This document shows positions 1 through 12,606 of a DNA stretch of 64,000 nucleotides, piece by piece. Within the stretch, counting starts at the first letter, position 1. Each line of letters opens with the position of its first letter. The DNA is taken from contig CM064870.1 of NCBI GenBank assembly GCA_032719365.1, positions 44,486,194 through 44,550,193 on the forward strand, written 5' to 3'. Position numbers and translations under genes: made by a program. The stretch comes from Prinsepia uniflora (taxonomy: Eukaryota; Streptophyta; Magnoliopsida; Rosales; Rosaceae). The notes under the pieces were generated by a model. It searched no databases. It was not told the DNA's origin and saw only the letters and a list, made by a program, of their open reading frames with translations.

Positions 1-1858
1 CCGTTTGGGTGATCACGGGTTGATGGCACGATTGAGGGATTGTTAGAGTTAATTATGGACACAGAACTCTAATTGGATAATTAAGGAATGTCTTAGGATC
101 AAAAACAGATAAAATTGAGTTGGAATTGATGGCTATCTGATCGGGTTGAACTCACGGGTTGTAGACCCGTATTGCAGAGAAACGGGCGAAGAAGATGACT
201 GTAGCAGTCACTGTAGCAAGCGCGTGGCTTTCACGCGCAGCCACTCACGGCGGCGCGTGACGGCGCGTGCGCACGAATCTCGAGGTGAGGTTAACATGAC
301 TTCTGTCCTATTTAATGTAACGAACATTTTAGCGTTGGTTACGTGTCAATCGGACCCCGTTCCGATATTGTTCGGGATGTCAGAAGGTTTTAAATCTAGT
401 TTAAAAACAGTTAAAAATTCGAGAAAATTACTGGACTTGAATAGGATGTTAATGAAGAGGTTAGTGACTAATGCGATTTGAACAGGATTGGGAGTCTCGG
501 TGATAGTGATGAGGACCGGGAAGGCCTATGGCACGCGTATCGAGGCGCACGGTTAAACGGTCTGTGAGTGGACTTTGGTTTTATAAATTCTATGCATGCT
601 TAACTGTTTTATATGGATTATGATTGTGATTGTATGATGTTGATTTGGATTTTGGTAAATTATACGGTTTCACGTATTTCGAGGCGATTTATGTGCTTGC
701 ACGTAAATCGAGGTTTTTCCGGTTTTACACTGATTTTTCATACTTAAGACCTTGGATATGATTTCATGAAATGGTTTTGAAATCGGAAAGAGAAACTCGG
801 GCATGAGGCCCAATTGTTTTAGAAACCTCGGACTTGGAGTCCAATTGAGTTACGTAATCGGGCCAAGGGCCCAATTGCTTATGAAATCGGGCCAGGGGCC
901 CAGTTATTTACGAAATCGGACTGAGACCCATTTGAGTTATATTATCGGGCCAGGGGCCGAATTGATTTATGAATTTGGGCCGTGGGCCCAGTGATTTACA
1001 GAATCGGGCATGAGGCCCAATTGATTTCATAAACGTGATTTCGGGTCGGGGACCCTAAATGGAATTGTGATGTTTTATGGAAATCTTGGGTAGGGTCCAT
1101 TGAGATGTTGTGAAATGATTTAATAAAATTGTTTTCCATATACCATCTTGATACGAGAATATGTGAAGGTCTCCTCCAGGTGTTTAGGACACTGGGGAAA
1201 TCACGGTGCATTGCTTGCGAGGGGTCGTTGTGCGGAGCTACCAGACCGTATAGTGACTCAGGAGCAGGATTGCTATGATTGGACGTCTGCACACTAGGCA
1301 TCTGGGATGCTGTACCCAGCCTGGGTTCGGGGATTGGACTCGGGATTGAAACCCCGGGCAGCACGCGTAGCTTATGGTTATACCGTGAAATGTGACGTCT
1401 GGGACGTCAAGCGTCTGGGACGCTAGGCATCTGGGATGCCGGTTATGGAAATGTGGTAAATATGGATTAACGAATCTATGAAATGGTGTTTCGGTTGGAT
1501 TTATGGTTTACGGTTTTGGGCTAAGGCCCTAATGCCTTGTTGAGCAAATGTTTTGGACTATTGGTTTTTGTGGCATGCATACGTTTTTATACAGGGCATA
1601 AATGTCTTATAACTGTGTTAAATGAAATTATTTATTTTCGTCCACTCACAGCTTTTGTTTTTAATGCCCTTCAGGTTTATTTCCGGATGTGACTGCAGTA
1701 GAGACTGGGACATCGCACACCTCCTCCATCGATCCTTGCGCACTCTGGAAGCCCACTTTGGGGAGTGGCATCAGGTTATCCCTTGTCTGACACCTCTTGT
1801 CATACGGGAGCATGACACATTCCATGGTAATCCCGGGGGATTGGGATGGGTCGTGTCA
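1..1858 (+). mobile_element. 3' part of a long LTR, plus orientation
   Basis: This is the 3' portion of an LTR of the dominant family in the window. It ends at 1858 with GGGATTGGGATGGGTCGTGTCA, the family 3' terminus, and its 5' end lies before the window. It carries the family motif GTGAGTGGAC at 564-573, a tandem-repeat zone, and the mirrored GTCCACTCAC at 1640-1649. No primer-binding site follows; the next bases run straight into a minus-strand LTR of the same family at a point about 770 bp into that LTR. It is therefore probably a solo LTR nested in an older copy. No convincing gene lies inside it. Confidence 0.75.
797..1047. repeat. About 31-bp imperfect tandem repeats inside the LTR
   Basis: Seven or so units contain ATCGGGC, a variable core and GGCCCAATTG, followed by an A/T-rich spacer. 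The same type of repeat appears in reverse orientation at about 1940-2180 and 53520-53690 in sister LTRs. Confidence 0.75.
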
Positions 1859-4002
1859 CCATCACATATCCTTGTATCAAGGTGGTATATGGAAAACAGT
1901 TTTACAAAGCCATTTCAAAACATCTCAAAGGGCTCTGCCTGAAATCTCCATAAAACATCAAAAATCCATTTAGGGTCCCCGACCCGAAATCACGTTTATG
2001 AAACATAGGGTCCCAAACCCGAAATCACATTTATAAAACTCAACTGGGCCTCATGCCCGATTTTGTAAACCACTAGGCCCCTGCCCGATCACAAGACTCT
2101 AAAGGGTCTCAGCCCGATTTTATAAACCAACTGGGCCCCTAGCCCGATCACATAATTCAAATGGGTCTCATGCCTGAGTTCATCTTTCCAAAACCAAAAC
2201 CATGCCATAGAATCATTATTAGACTCACAATCTCATAACCATAGTATAAACTCGTAAATCTCGAAATACATATAAATACGGCATTACCTCAAAATACGTG
2301 CAATCACGTAAACCACCAGTTTCACAATCATCAACATAGAAATCACGTATGTGAAACATATAAAATAGTTATGCATGCATCACAGTTTAGAAAACGAAGT
2401 CCACTCACAGTTCGTCCTACGTTGCCGCCTCGATACGCGTGTCATAAGCCTTCCATGGCCTCATCACTATCACCAGGACTTCCAAAAGTGTCCAAAACAC
2501 ACTAGAGGGTTACTAACCTCTTCATTAACCTCCTATTAAAGCCCCGTAATTTTTTCAAATTTTAAACTATTTATAAACTCGACCCTAAATCTTCAGACAC
2601 CCCGAAACATATCGAAACGGTGTTTGATCGACACGAAACTAATCCTAAAATGTTTGTTACATCGAATAGATTATTTCACATGTTGAAAGTTTACCCAAAA
2701 AGCCCCTCACGCGCCCCCTCGAGCGGCTTGAACTCCCTGTGCTTGAAACCCACGCGCCGGGCACTATTCATCATCCCTAACCTCTATCCAAACCGGTTCA
2801 GACCAGTTTGGTCCAACCGAACCGGTGATCTCGGTTCAATGTTATATTTCGTTCAATCTTCATCCAATTTCAATCATTTCAAGTCCTATAGCTTCATCTT
2901 GTTAATTCCTATCGATCTATACGAGGTCGAGATCGTACCTCCTGATTCGAAGAACACACGGTCCTTCATCGACCTCAGTCTCCGGCCACCACAGACCGCC
3001 ACCGGTCACAATTTTGGTCACAAACGACTCCTGGCAACCCTCAGATGTTCACCCAATCCACCAAAATGAACAACAATTAACATAATGTGATTTTCCATTT
3101 TTGAACTCAAAGTAGGATTTTCAAAGGAAACAGTTTACCATGGTCGTCGTCCTTCGTCATGGCTACCACTAACCCTGTTTCAAACTTGCCTTCCCTTTTC
3201 ATTCAGAACCCAGGCTCAAATGAATACGTTTTCCATGTGTTTGAAGTAAGAAGGTCCCATGTTTTCATGCTTGCCTCACATGTTTAGCTCCCCAGCCACC
3301 ACCGTCGTCCACGACGATCATCGTCACTAACACCATCAACAATGCTAGCCATCACACTCCAACTTTCCTTTACACACTACTTGCATTAGTTGAGGATTAG
3401 AAGGTTTTTGGGTGAAGTTTGGGTGCTCGGGTTTCATTGAAGAAAATGGGAAAATGTTGAAGATGTTAGCTGATGGTGATGAAGGATCAGATGGAATGGG
3501 ATGGAGGGTGCAGATGCAATCTTGAGAAGGAGATGGATGGCTGAGATTAATTGAGGAAAATTAAAACATATTTTAATTGGCCAATGGGACAAGATCCACC
3601 ATTTAGGGAAAAGTAAGGGTGGGATGAGTGACACTTATCACTCATCCAAGGGTCCAGGTTAGTTATAGGTTTAAATCAAATTATAGTATTTTATTATTAT
3701 TTTAATCAAACTCTCGGTTCGTACGTTTAATCGACTTCGCTCCCGTGACCATAATTTTTTCGTCCAACCTCCAATTTCGACGTGCCACCTGTCTATGGAT
3801 TCCTATCGACCCGATCTACGTAACGGTCCTCAGCCCTCGACCATCAGACCTCCCAGGTCAAAAGTCAACATTTTGCCCACGCCTAGGGACAAAACAATCA
3901 TTTTACACCATCCGGTCGATTTTGTTCAACTAATCACCGTTTAAACTCACTAATCCTTGATTAGTCACTAACTAATCCTGGAATTCGTGACGGGTCGTTA
4001 CA
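1859..4002 (-). mobile_element. LTR of the same family, minus orientation, interrupted
   Basis: This minus-strand LTR ends on the plus strand with ACGGGTCGTTACA at 4002, which is the family 5' terminus TGTAACGACCCGT when read on the minus strand. Its 3' roughly 770 bp are missing here because the plus-strand LTR at 1-1858 sits at that point; the remainder is presumably upstream of the window. It contains the GTCCACTCAC motif at 2399-2408 and the 31-bp repeat zone. ORFs inside it, such as 2620-3069, resemble no family I know and are treated as chance. Confidence 0.75.
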
Positions 4003-4309
4003 TCTGTGGTGCGAAGATGACTAGTGGTTGGGATAAGGATGTGATGAGGGTCATCGGTGTGTCGAAAGGAAAATCCCCAACCAAGAAATCACGACTACCA
4101 TACAGATAAAAAGAGCCAAGTTCACCATGGGTGGGCTAATTAGCAGGGAGACCGAGGCGACTGTGTAGAAGTTTCGGTCGACCAAGAATATCCCGTCGGA
4201 TGTAGAGTTGAGGATGGTATCTCCCAGGGATATGCTGAGCAATCCTCCTTCGGGGTGTGCCCTCTTCTACCCTGAGTTGTATATGCAGGGATAAGGCTGC
4301 CACTGCATC
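4003..4309 (+). pseudogene. Tat-type retroelement antisense ORF, N-terminal relic
   Basis: The plus-strand reading frame holds a decayed match to the N-terminal part of the plant 'putative gypsy-type transposon' protein family (as I recall, Pfam Transposase_28). The stretch with SNPPSGCALFYPELY aligns by eye with SNPPAGMALFYTELM in the better copy at 55.7-56.5 kb. It has in-frame stops. It is cut at 4309 by a solo LTR (4310-8062) and resumes at 8068. Because this ORF family runs antisense to the retroelement, the parent Tat element would lie on the minus strand. Its upstream part is cut off by the LTR ending at 4002. Confidence 0.6.
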
Positions 4310-4563
4310 TGTAACAATATAAAACATTGGATATTGTATTTTGGTAAATTTTAATGGAAATGGACTGTTTTTGCCTTATTATTGTTTTGGTTGACTTTTG
4401 AATTGGGAAGTCAAACTACGAACCTTGGCTTAGTAAGGATATTTTGGTCTTAAGGGCATTTTGATAAATGTGTGTGAGGGAAATTTTTACTAAGGGTGAT
4501 ACTTATCAACTAATTTTGTTATCTCATTGGGCATAGTGCACTTACCTGGAGGTGAAGAGGGGA

Positions 4564-4586
4564 GGGGGGGGGGGGGGGGGGGGGGG
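4564..4586. repeat. Poly-G run (23 bases)
   Basis: An uninterrupted homopolymer of 23 G inside the solo LTR. It is G-quadruplex-capable and prone to length error in sequencing. Confidence 0.95.
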
Positions 4587-6536
4587 TTTATGGGTATACA
4601 TGTATGTTGAGTTTTGGTGTGTGAGTTGTGAGGATTACTTCTCAACTGTGCAACCAAGACACACAATGGAAACATATAGAGAGAAAAATAGAGGTGATAG
4701 AGTGATAAACACATCTATAAAGAGAAAGGAACTGTGAAAGGAAGAGAGGTTAAGCCCGAGAAGGAAGAAAATTAGGTTGAGGGTCAAACCTCAAGTTTGG
4801 GACTTTAGCTTGTAGATATGCGTAGTAATAGCTCCTATAGACTCTAAGGAGTGTTTTGGGAGAAAAAGGAATGAGGTTGGATGCTGGAAATGTTTGGACA
4901 GCAAGGGTGACAAAAAACCAAAATTTCAAAGGATTTTGTGCGAGTTTTCGACGTAAGATTCTAGTTTTGATTTTAGAGATTCCTTCATGTGTTAGTTTAG
5001 AGAGATTTGGTAAAAACAAAAAGAGGAAAAATGATGGAAATCAAGGAAGTTCAGATCGGGTCAATTTGTTGGGTAAAAAAACTCCAAACAAGATATTCAG
5101 GTCGATCCTCCGCGTGGTTGAAAGAGGTGCTGATGTTGCAGCCACATGAAGACATGGAATGACAATATGCTAACATGGCAATGACATGATGCTGACGTGT
5201 CGCTGTCATGGCGGCCACGTGGATGCCACCTGGTAACCCTGTGTCACACACGTGGCATCCATGTCAGTAGCTGTCAAGCCATGTGGTGCCACATAGGACA
5301 TGAATGTGTTGTGTGTGTGCCCACATGGGGGTGCATGTGAGCGTGTGTCGATTCATGGGAAAGCCAATGACTTTCCACTGGTGTGTGGCGGCATGTGGGC
5401 ATGAATTTCAAGACACGTCGTCGTGTGTCTGACAGTTTTCAACGTTCAGAATCCAATGGTGGTGGTTTCGAGGCAGTCAAACATCTTCTCGGGGTAGTTT
5501 TAAGAGTTTAAAGTGTAAGTTTTATGTTTAACCATTCATATTTAAATCCCGTGACTTAGGGCTTGTATTAGAAACCCACCTAGGACTTTTATGACCTGAA
5601 ACTTATGGTTTTGACTGGCGACACGACCTCCGGAGCTAGTAAGGAATGCGCAAATCGAGAATAACTACACAATAATCACTATAAGTGGACCTTTATTTTC
5701 TTTAAACTATTGTGCATGCATATTTGAATATTTTAAATTTTTTTCTATGTGATTTTGGTGATGTTGGACATATTATAATTTTGTGTGCTTTTTGGGTGAT
5801 TTTACGGAAGTTGTTTTGTTGCACATTTTATGAGTAACTTGCTTATATTGTGTTATGGCGTTATACTAGATTTTGGGTTTGGTTTTGGAAATAATATGGA
5901 TTGTAAAGCTCATTTTCTTGAGACTAAGGTTATGACAGCTCCGACGTCTAGGTAAAGCTCATTTTCCTGAGTCGGTGATCAATCGAACATCGAGTTAAAG
6001 CTTATTTTCCCGAGTGAGTAGTAGTGTGGATATGAGGTCATGATTTGGCTTGCAGGCATCAACGATAGGTTGGGTATAAATGGTTGTGGTCACAATTTTT
6101 GATATGGCCTTATGATGATTTATTTGTTGATATTAATGGTTTTCCTATAACTACAAATATTTCAAGATTTCTGTTTAAATAATTTATTTTTGGAAAAAAT
6201 ACATATAAGCCCGTAGACTATACGACTCACCACAAACTCATATTCAAACTATCAAAAATTTCAGTTAAGTACCCAAACTTTATGACCACCCACATTTAAC
6301 TACCTCCGTCAAGTTTTCCATCTATTTCAATGTCAAAATGCCATAGGTCAAAATTTTTGTCCAGTCAATGTCTAATCTAGCAAAAATTAAAGGGTAATTT
6401 TGGAATTCTGAAAAGACCAATAAGACCCAATTTTTGAAACCCTAAAACCCAAATCTAATTCCCAGCTCCTTATGTCGGCATCAAACTTCATCTTCACCTC
6501 TGCGTTCTGCAACTGGCTCCCTCTTTGTCCCTCTCT

Positions 6537-6540
<4 letters not shown>

Positions 6541-6567
<27 letters not shown>
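6541..6567. repeat. CT microsatellite
   Basis: A (CT)n tract inside the captured sequence of the Pack-MULE, typical of plant 5' UTRs and just upstream of the CLP1-like exon. Confidence 0.9.
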
Positions 6568-6570
<3 letters not shown>

Positions 6571-6658
6571 CTCTTTTTCTCTTCCAAGACATAACATCGA
6601 ATAACTCCACAATTTCTCGATCTTTTGTTCGCTGCAGCCCCTTGACCTGGACTTGGAG

Positions 6659-6833
6659 ATGGCAAGTGGAAAGGGAGTTAGACAGAAGATTGGACCAAGA
6701 AAGAGAGCTTAGAATCGAAGTCGGCAACGATGCGCCTCTCAAGCTTTGCCTGCTCACCAGCTCCGCTAAGATTTTCGGCACTGAGCTCCACCCTAAAATC
6801 TGGTCCACATTCCCACCCAAGCAAAAATTCATC
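6659..6833 (+). pseudogene. Captured CLP1-like exon fragment
   Basis: The frame starting near 6663 encodes a stretch with RELRIEV, PLKL, KIFGTEL, KIWSTFPP and KF. This pattern matches, by eye, the N-terminal beta domain of CLP1, the polyribonucleotide 5'-hydroxyl kinase subunit of the mRNA 3'-end cleavage factor. The exon stops at a GTAATT donor at 6834 and the following sequence looks like intron, so capture was from genomic DNA, not mRNA. An upstream CT-rich tract resembles a 5' UTR. The ATG at 6659 is in a different frame from the conserved stretch. The P-loop kinase domain is absent, so no kinase function is possible. Confidence 0.7.
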
Positions 6834-8067
6834 GTAATTTTCCTTTATTCTCCTCAGTCATTGTTCCTTTTCATATTTCGTTTGAATTTATACTACATTT
6901 TAACTTCTGGGTTTTGATTGTTGAAGCGAAGATCTAGAGGCAATGAAAGGCCAACGACGACCTAAGCGAGATGTGGAGTGCTCTTATTCCTTATGAAATT
7001 TTGGGGATTTCCAATCTCCAAATTTCCAAATGGTCATGTTACTTATAAAATTTAAGGGTTTCCAATCTACAAATTTCCATGGCCCTAAACCCAAACTAGG
7101 AGGAGCAGATTTGATTCTTGTTAAGTATAGAGACGGCTCCAACTACAAAATTGGTCTCCGTACATAGTAGAGAAGGGGTGGTGTTGTGAAGTGAATAAGT
7201 CGTCACTTCTGCCCTAGGAGATGGCTAGGTTTTATTCTATTACGGAGATGAAGATCGATGGCGGCGTTTTTTTTTCCTGATCTGGAGATGGCTAGGTTTT
7301 TTTTATCTAGAGATGGTTAGATTTTTTTTCTGATGGTTGTTTTTAATCTTTTTTGTGTCAAAAATGGAGGAATTGGATGTCGACGGCCACGACTGATGGG
7401 AACAGCTGAGAATATGATTTCAGTTTTAGCGTTTGATTTTAGGAAGAGGGTGGGTGTTAATATTTGAAAGAATTCTAAAAATGACTCTAATTTTTGCTAG
7501 ATCAACTGCTGACCGTACAAATTTTTGACACGTGGCATTTTGACAACCAAATGGATGGAAAACTTGATGGAGGTAGTTAAATGTTAGTGGTCATATGGTT
7601 TGGGTACTTATTTGAAATTTTTAATAGTTGTGATAGGATTTTGTGGTGAGCCTTATAGTAAGGGGGCTTATTTGTAGTTTTTCCTTTATTTTATGCATGC
7701 TTAGCTTTCATAAAACGGAGGGTAAATTATTTGTGTTTTTAAATGTATATTTATTTTAGTCCACTCACAAATTTTTTTGGTTTTCTTTACCCTCTAGGTC
7801 GTGACACGAGGACAGGGATCAACCTTGAGATCAGAGGTATCAACTAGGCTCTGCGCACTCTCCAGAATTATAGGGTAGGATTAGCCATTTAAGCTATAGA
7901 TGTAGCCAGTACTTATGCTATGTAAATAGTAATGGTAGGTATCCCTTGTTTGACAGTCGGTGAACTTGTTGATTAGTGTTAATATTACTTGGGAATCTGG
8001 TTACTAGTATTAACTGTCAAATAGGAATAGGATCTCCCCAATTAACAGGAGGGGTCCTATCAGCACC

Positions 8068-9388
8068 CATGGCTGAGTAAGATGGTCTGAAATTTGAAGG
8101 TTGCCCTCGATCAACTTAACCCCAATGTATGGATCATATTGGTCAGGCTATATACGAGCTTTCTAAATGCAGGGCATAAAGCACCTATGTACGACCAAGT
8201 GGTTCACTTGCATGAGTTTAGTTAGCACCAGTAGATCTTGGGCTGGGTGCACACTCAGTGTAGTGAGAAAGGTATCAGAGGTGAGTTCGTCCTCAGTCTG
8301 TCGTTATCCCAGAAGGTGTACAAGACAAAGTTCATCTTCGTCGGTGGGAACTGTGGTGGGGAGGACATCTCTTCGAAGTTCCAAGATCTGGATGATGAGG
8401 GTTAGTCTTTCTGGAAGTTGTTTTTTTTTCTTTTTTTTTAACAACTGGTTGGCATTCTGTTGACTGACCTGAGTGTGTGTGCGCTTGTACTATCCCGGAG
8501 GTGGCAATTTCTAACAAGCGTAAGGCAGTCTATAAGCTAGTCAAGGAGATGCTTAGATTGATCTAGCGTGATGGCTACGTGCTTCGGGTGCTGCCGACGC
8601 TGTTGGAGGTTGGCCTCATTTCGTCCTTAGGTAAGGGTATCCTAACTCATGAGGATAAAATCATTTTTGGTAGCTAGGTTGGCGTACTGCCCCCTCGTTT
8701 TTTTGGTATGCAGCTACACCGAGAGACATTAGTAGGTATATTGCTCGACCAGTGAACGAGGTACTGGAAGGGGTAGACTGGAGATGGCCATTCCTAATGT
8801 GCGGGACCAAGTGCCGGAGTTAGTCGTGACTGCTCCTCCACAAGGGTCGGCTGGTGGTAGGAAAAGAAAAAAAGGACCGAGCGCCAGTAGGGAGTCTAAG
8901 TCACAAGAGACTCCAGGTGTTGATCATATGGTAGCAAATAGGATGCTCCGTTTGATGGAGAAGAGCAAGGACAAGAAGGCGAAGAAAGTGACTATAGGGC
9001 CAAGAAAGTGGTGGTCGGTCGTCCTGCCAAGCTGGTTAGTGAGCTAGTGGTTCCCGTGATCAAGCTGGATCAGGAGGGGATCGATGACCCTGGACAGACG
9101 AACCATTCTGAGGGCGTCGTGGGGTCTGTGGCACCGGAGTTAGACGCCGAGAGGAAGAAGCGAATCTAGGCTAGCCTCGAGCAGGTTATGAATCATGTAA
9201 GGCAGACCCAGATCCATGTGATTGGGTCTGGGGGCGCATTTTCACAGCCTCCCCCTTTATTTTCTAGAATGCCATATCCTCATTCGTCGTTCTCGATTGC
9301 ACCTCTGTCACCATCACATCAACCTCGGTCCTCATCTCGTTATCATCTTCCACCATTTCATCATCCTCTACCACCATCTCATTATCAA
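8068..9388 (+). pseudogene. Tat-type antisense ORF, middle and C-terminal relic
   Basis: This continues the ORF split by the solo LTR at 4310-8062. Just after the junction the frame gives a segment with VALDQLNPNVWIILVRLYTS, matching VALGWLNPNVWIVLFSLYTA in the copy at 55.8-56.1 kb. Near 8305-8390 SQKVYKTKFIFVGGN matches SQKFYTTKFCLVGGN. The linker region (8784-9047) is Lys/Arg/Ser-rich, like the linker of the other copy. Stops (TGA just after the junction) and frame changes make it non-functional. It is cut at 9388 by the LTR of the next element. Confidence 0.65.
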
Positions 9389-9742
9389 TGTAAAGACCCA
9401 TCCCGGAGTTCATGATTAGATTAGTGATTAATGACGGATTAGTGAGATTAAGCAATGATTAGTTGGGTACTTTCGAACGGACAGAGCAAAATGACGATTT
9501 TGCCCCTGGAATTGGGCGAATGGTTGACTTTTGGTTTGGGTGGTCAAATAGACTTTTGGCAGTGACTTTGACGTAGTTCGGGACGTCACGAGTCCGTAGA
9601 CAGGTGACACGTCCGATTCCAATATTCGAGGAAGAAATTATGATGTTCGGAAGTTCGGGGGTATTTTGGTAATTTGGTTGAAAATGGGCAAACTGTTGAC
9701 TTTTCATACGACATGGATTGTTCATGCATTTCACAGACCGTT

Positions 9743-12606
9743 TGTCAGGACCCACCCCGGTTTCACCCTAAAAACCGAGATAAACCCTGCTCCCGTCTGA
9801 CACCCCGACACAAAACCAAAGTAAACTCACTCGAAGCCATTAAAGTACTCAGTCAGACGCAGGAGATACTGTATAAAACATCCCGAAGTAAAAGTTTACA
9901 GAGCATAATACTGAATACAACAGAAAGAAAACTGGTAACTAGATACACGCACACGGAAAACTTTACAACACTCTGGGATCGCTCTCGTGACTTCTATGCC
10001 TCAGACGCTGCCTCGACGCCGAAACCCCGCGCTAGCTCCACGACCTAGAGGGCAATGTAAAAACAGAAAGTGTGAGTGGACCATAAATAAAAGAAAAGTT
10101 TCCAAAACCATTTATAAGAAAACCGGGTTTGGCCCTCCGTTTTGAAACCACATGCATAACCCAGTTATTAAGGCAGTTATAGTTCAAATAAACCTCATCA
10201 TAAAAACAGAAACACTATAAAACACAGTTATAGAAATCATATCATCAGCGTCATAAAACTGTATCAGAAAACACAAGTACCAAGCCATAACCAACCGATC
10301 AAACCTGCTGGATCTATCCGAGTCTTTAAACTCCCGAGTCTTTAAACTCAATAGGCCTACAGGGGAAATATCAATATATCCGAGTCTTTAAACTCAATCC
10401 GGGCCCGTCCCCCGTCAAACAATATCCGGGTCTTTAAACCCAATAACCACATCCAGCAAATCCAATCAAAACCATTTGAAAACCATTTCGAAATCCATAT
10501 CCAAACCCGAATCCGAAACCACTGGCCCGAAGCCCTTCCGGCGTCCAGAACCGTCATTCCGAACCCAAATCCGGAATTCCACTTTTCAACCTTAAAACCA
10601 AATTCCGTTTCTCGAAATCCGATTTTAAAACCGAAAACCCTTGCTCATCGAAATCATGTTCCAAAATCCCTTTACAATCATTAAAAACCATTTATCATTT
10701 GAAAATCCTGAAACCATAACATTATTTTCAGAATCAACATTCCTCGTAAAACATGCTGAAAACTGAACTTTCTCGAAAAACGTGCAATTATGTAAAATCC
10801 ACAAAGTATATGCGATAAACATAAAATCATAATTAAAACTATAAAACAATTATAGAAAAACAGTTATGCATGCTCGAGTTTAAGGAAAGGGTCCACTCAC
10901 AGTACCAAGCCCTCAATCGCGTCTCGAACGTCCCGTACGTTCCTCTACTTCTTCGGGAAGTCCCGATCCTGTCAACAACCGCCAAAGTACGTTACTAACA
11001 CGTCTACTAAGACTCTCCTAATTTTCCCCAAAAATTCTCGGGTCCTAATCGTAACGAACCGAAACCCTAAACGTTTACCCTCGCGGAACTACATAGAATC
11101 GACGTCCGAACAACCCGAAACCAATTCCATTAGACTCGTCACAACTCCTAGACCAAAAACCAAGTTGACCATTTTCCCAACCACCGCCGCACGCGCCTCC
11201 ACGCTCCGTCCAAAATGGCTGCGCGTGGCCCTCACGCGCCACCTACAGTGTCACCGTCTACGTCGAGTCGACCCGGTCAAATCGGCTTCTGCAATTCGAA
11301 CCGGCGAGGACGGTTCTCCACCGTCCGTCCACCTAATCGACTCCTCTCTTCACCATCCTCATCGTCCAATCCTCAGCAATCCAGTCCCCTCACTCAAACA
11401 CCTCGACTTGACCTACAACCCGTCGACTCAAGCTCGAACAGAAACCCGAACACTGCCCCTGTTTTCCTTCCCGGCCACCCAGGTCTTCCCCCGTCACAGT
11501 AGCTAGCTTAAACCAATCCTAGGACCTCACTGAGTCTCACCCAACTCACCAAAACCGTCGACTCAACCCCAGACTTTACGACTTTCAATTTGAAAATCGA
11601 CGGCAAAACAGAGCATCGAAAGGAAAACAAGAAATTACCTGCCCTCCGGTCGCCGTCGTGAGCTCCACCGTGGAAACACAACTCCTCCAGTCCACCTCCA
11701 GCCTCTGGACATCTCCACCAGCTTAGATTGATCAAACACAGCCGCACCACCACTCACAACTCCTCTATGTTCTCTGTTTTCCCCCTGGTTTCCCGTGGCT
11801 CACCTCTCACCCACACACAGCCACCGCACCTCCAAACCTCCTCTCTGTCTCCTTCTTGATCTCTGGTCACTCCTCACACACTCACAAACTCACACCCTCA
11901 CCAAGCTTGATCGATTCCTCCCCAAATTCCCAGTCTCTGTTTTCTCTCTGGGTCGAAGAACAAACACGAACACACGGGCACCCCCAATTATTTGGACCGT
12001 GCACACGCCTAGAAGCCACTAGGCCCTTGCCACCCGTCACAATCCTCCCCTTTTCTCTCACAACGATCTCAATCTCAGCCCCCCATTTGTCCCTCTCTGT
12101 TGCACAAATCCCAAGTGCAAAAGACCAAAATGCCCCTTCTTAAATCCCAAAATTACGATTATGCCACTAACTTCCTAGACCCGTAACTTACACATCGTAA
12201 GTCCGATGAATACGTGCCGCATGTCATCGATCTCAGGACGATGAGATCTAGCTAACCATCCTAGGCCAACGTGTCAAAACCCGATCATACGAAAAGTCAA
12301 CTTTTCCCCCTATTTTAACCAAATTACGGTTATGCCCTCAACCTTCAGAACATCATAACTTCCTCATCGGATGTCGGAATCGAGCACGCCACCTGCCTAC
12401 GGATTCGTGACGTCCTAAAATACGTCCTGGTCATCGGTCAAAACTCAATTGACCGCCCGAACTAAAAGTCAACTTTTTGCCCGAACTAGGGGCAAAATCG
12501 TCATTCTACGCTAACAACCTTATCGAGACCAACTAATCCCCGATTAAGCTCGCTAATCTCACCTTAAACACGGTCTTAACCTAAATTTCCGGGACGGGTC
12601 GTTACA
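9743..12606 (-). mobile_element. Solo LTR, minus orientation, TSD CCGTT
   Basis: The plus-strand ends are TGTCAGGACCCACCCC (9743) and GGGACGGGTCGTTACA (12606). It is flanked by the perfect 5-bp duplication CCGTT at 9738-9742 and 12607-12611. Length is 2864 bp. It sits inside the plus-oriented LTR 9389-15168 and is younger than it. It contains GTGAGTGGAC near 10073 and GTCCACTCAC near 10890, plus repeated CCGAGTCTTTAAACTC units at about 10310-10450. ORFs inside it (for example 11165-11506) look like chance frames in a GC-richer zone. Confidence 0.9.

Larger units (their letters stand above)
6192..7684 (+). mobile_element. Pack-MULE (Mutator-like) with long TIRs
   Basis: The ends are a long terminal inverted repeat of about 215 bp: GGAAAAA..TACA.ATAAGCCC at 6192 mirrors the right end at 7684, and the similarity continues inward to about 6408 on the left and 7466 on the right. 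A 9-bp target duplication is seen, TTTATTTTT at 6183-6191 and TTTATTTTA at 7685-7693 (8 of 9 match). Length is 1493 bp. There is no transposase ORF; the interior holds a captured gene fragment. Nine-base duplications with long TIRs are the Mutator hallmark, so this is a non-autonomous gene-carrying MULE. Confidence 0.85.
4310..8062 (+). mobile_element. Solo LTR, diverged subfamily, with nested Pack-MULE
   Basis: The element starts TGTAACAATATAAAAC at 4310 and ends GGGGTCCTATCA at 8062. It is flanked by a near-perfect 5-bp target duplication, GCATC at 4305-4309 and GCACC at 8063-8067. Removing the Pack-MULE at 6192-7684 leaves about 2.26 kb. The mirrored motifs are present in degenerate form (GTGGACC near 5688, GTCCACTCAC near 7760). 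The insertion splits the antisense ORF relic: the coding frame before 4309 continues after 8067. A 23-base G run lies at 4564-4586. Confidence 0.75.

Noticed and set aside
2620..3069. 149-codon ORF
   Set aside because: It is inside an LTR copy and the matching region of other copies is not open.
9188..9455. His/Pro-rich plus ORFs and acidic minus ORF
   Set aside because: A low-complexity TCATC/CCACC stretch at the end of the decayed antisense ORF; no independent gene signal.
11165..11506. Pro/Thr/Arg-rich ORFs
   Set aside because: They lie wholly inside a solo LTR, overlap in several frames, and are not shared as ORFs with sister LTRs.
9743..12606. DNA transposon with about 16-bp terminal inverted repeats (TGTAACGACCCGTCCC / GGGATGGGTCTTGTCA)
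   Set aside because: The ends are inverted, but a tRNA-Met primer-binding site follows the element end at 15168 and again at 23424, and the duplications are 5 bp, so these are LTRs.
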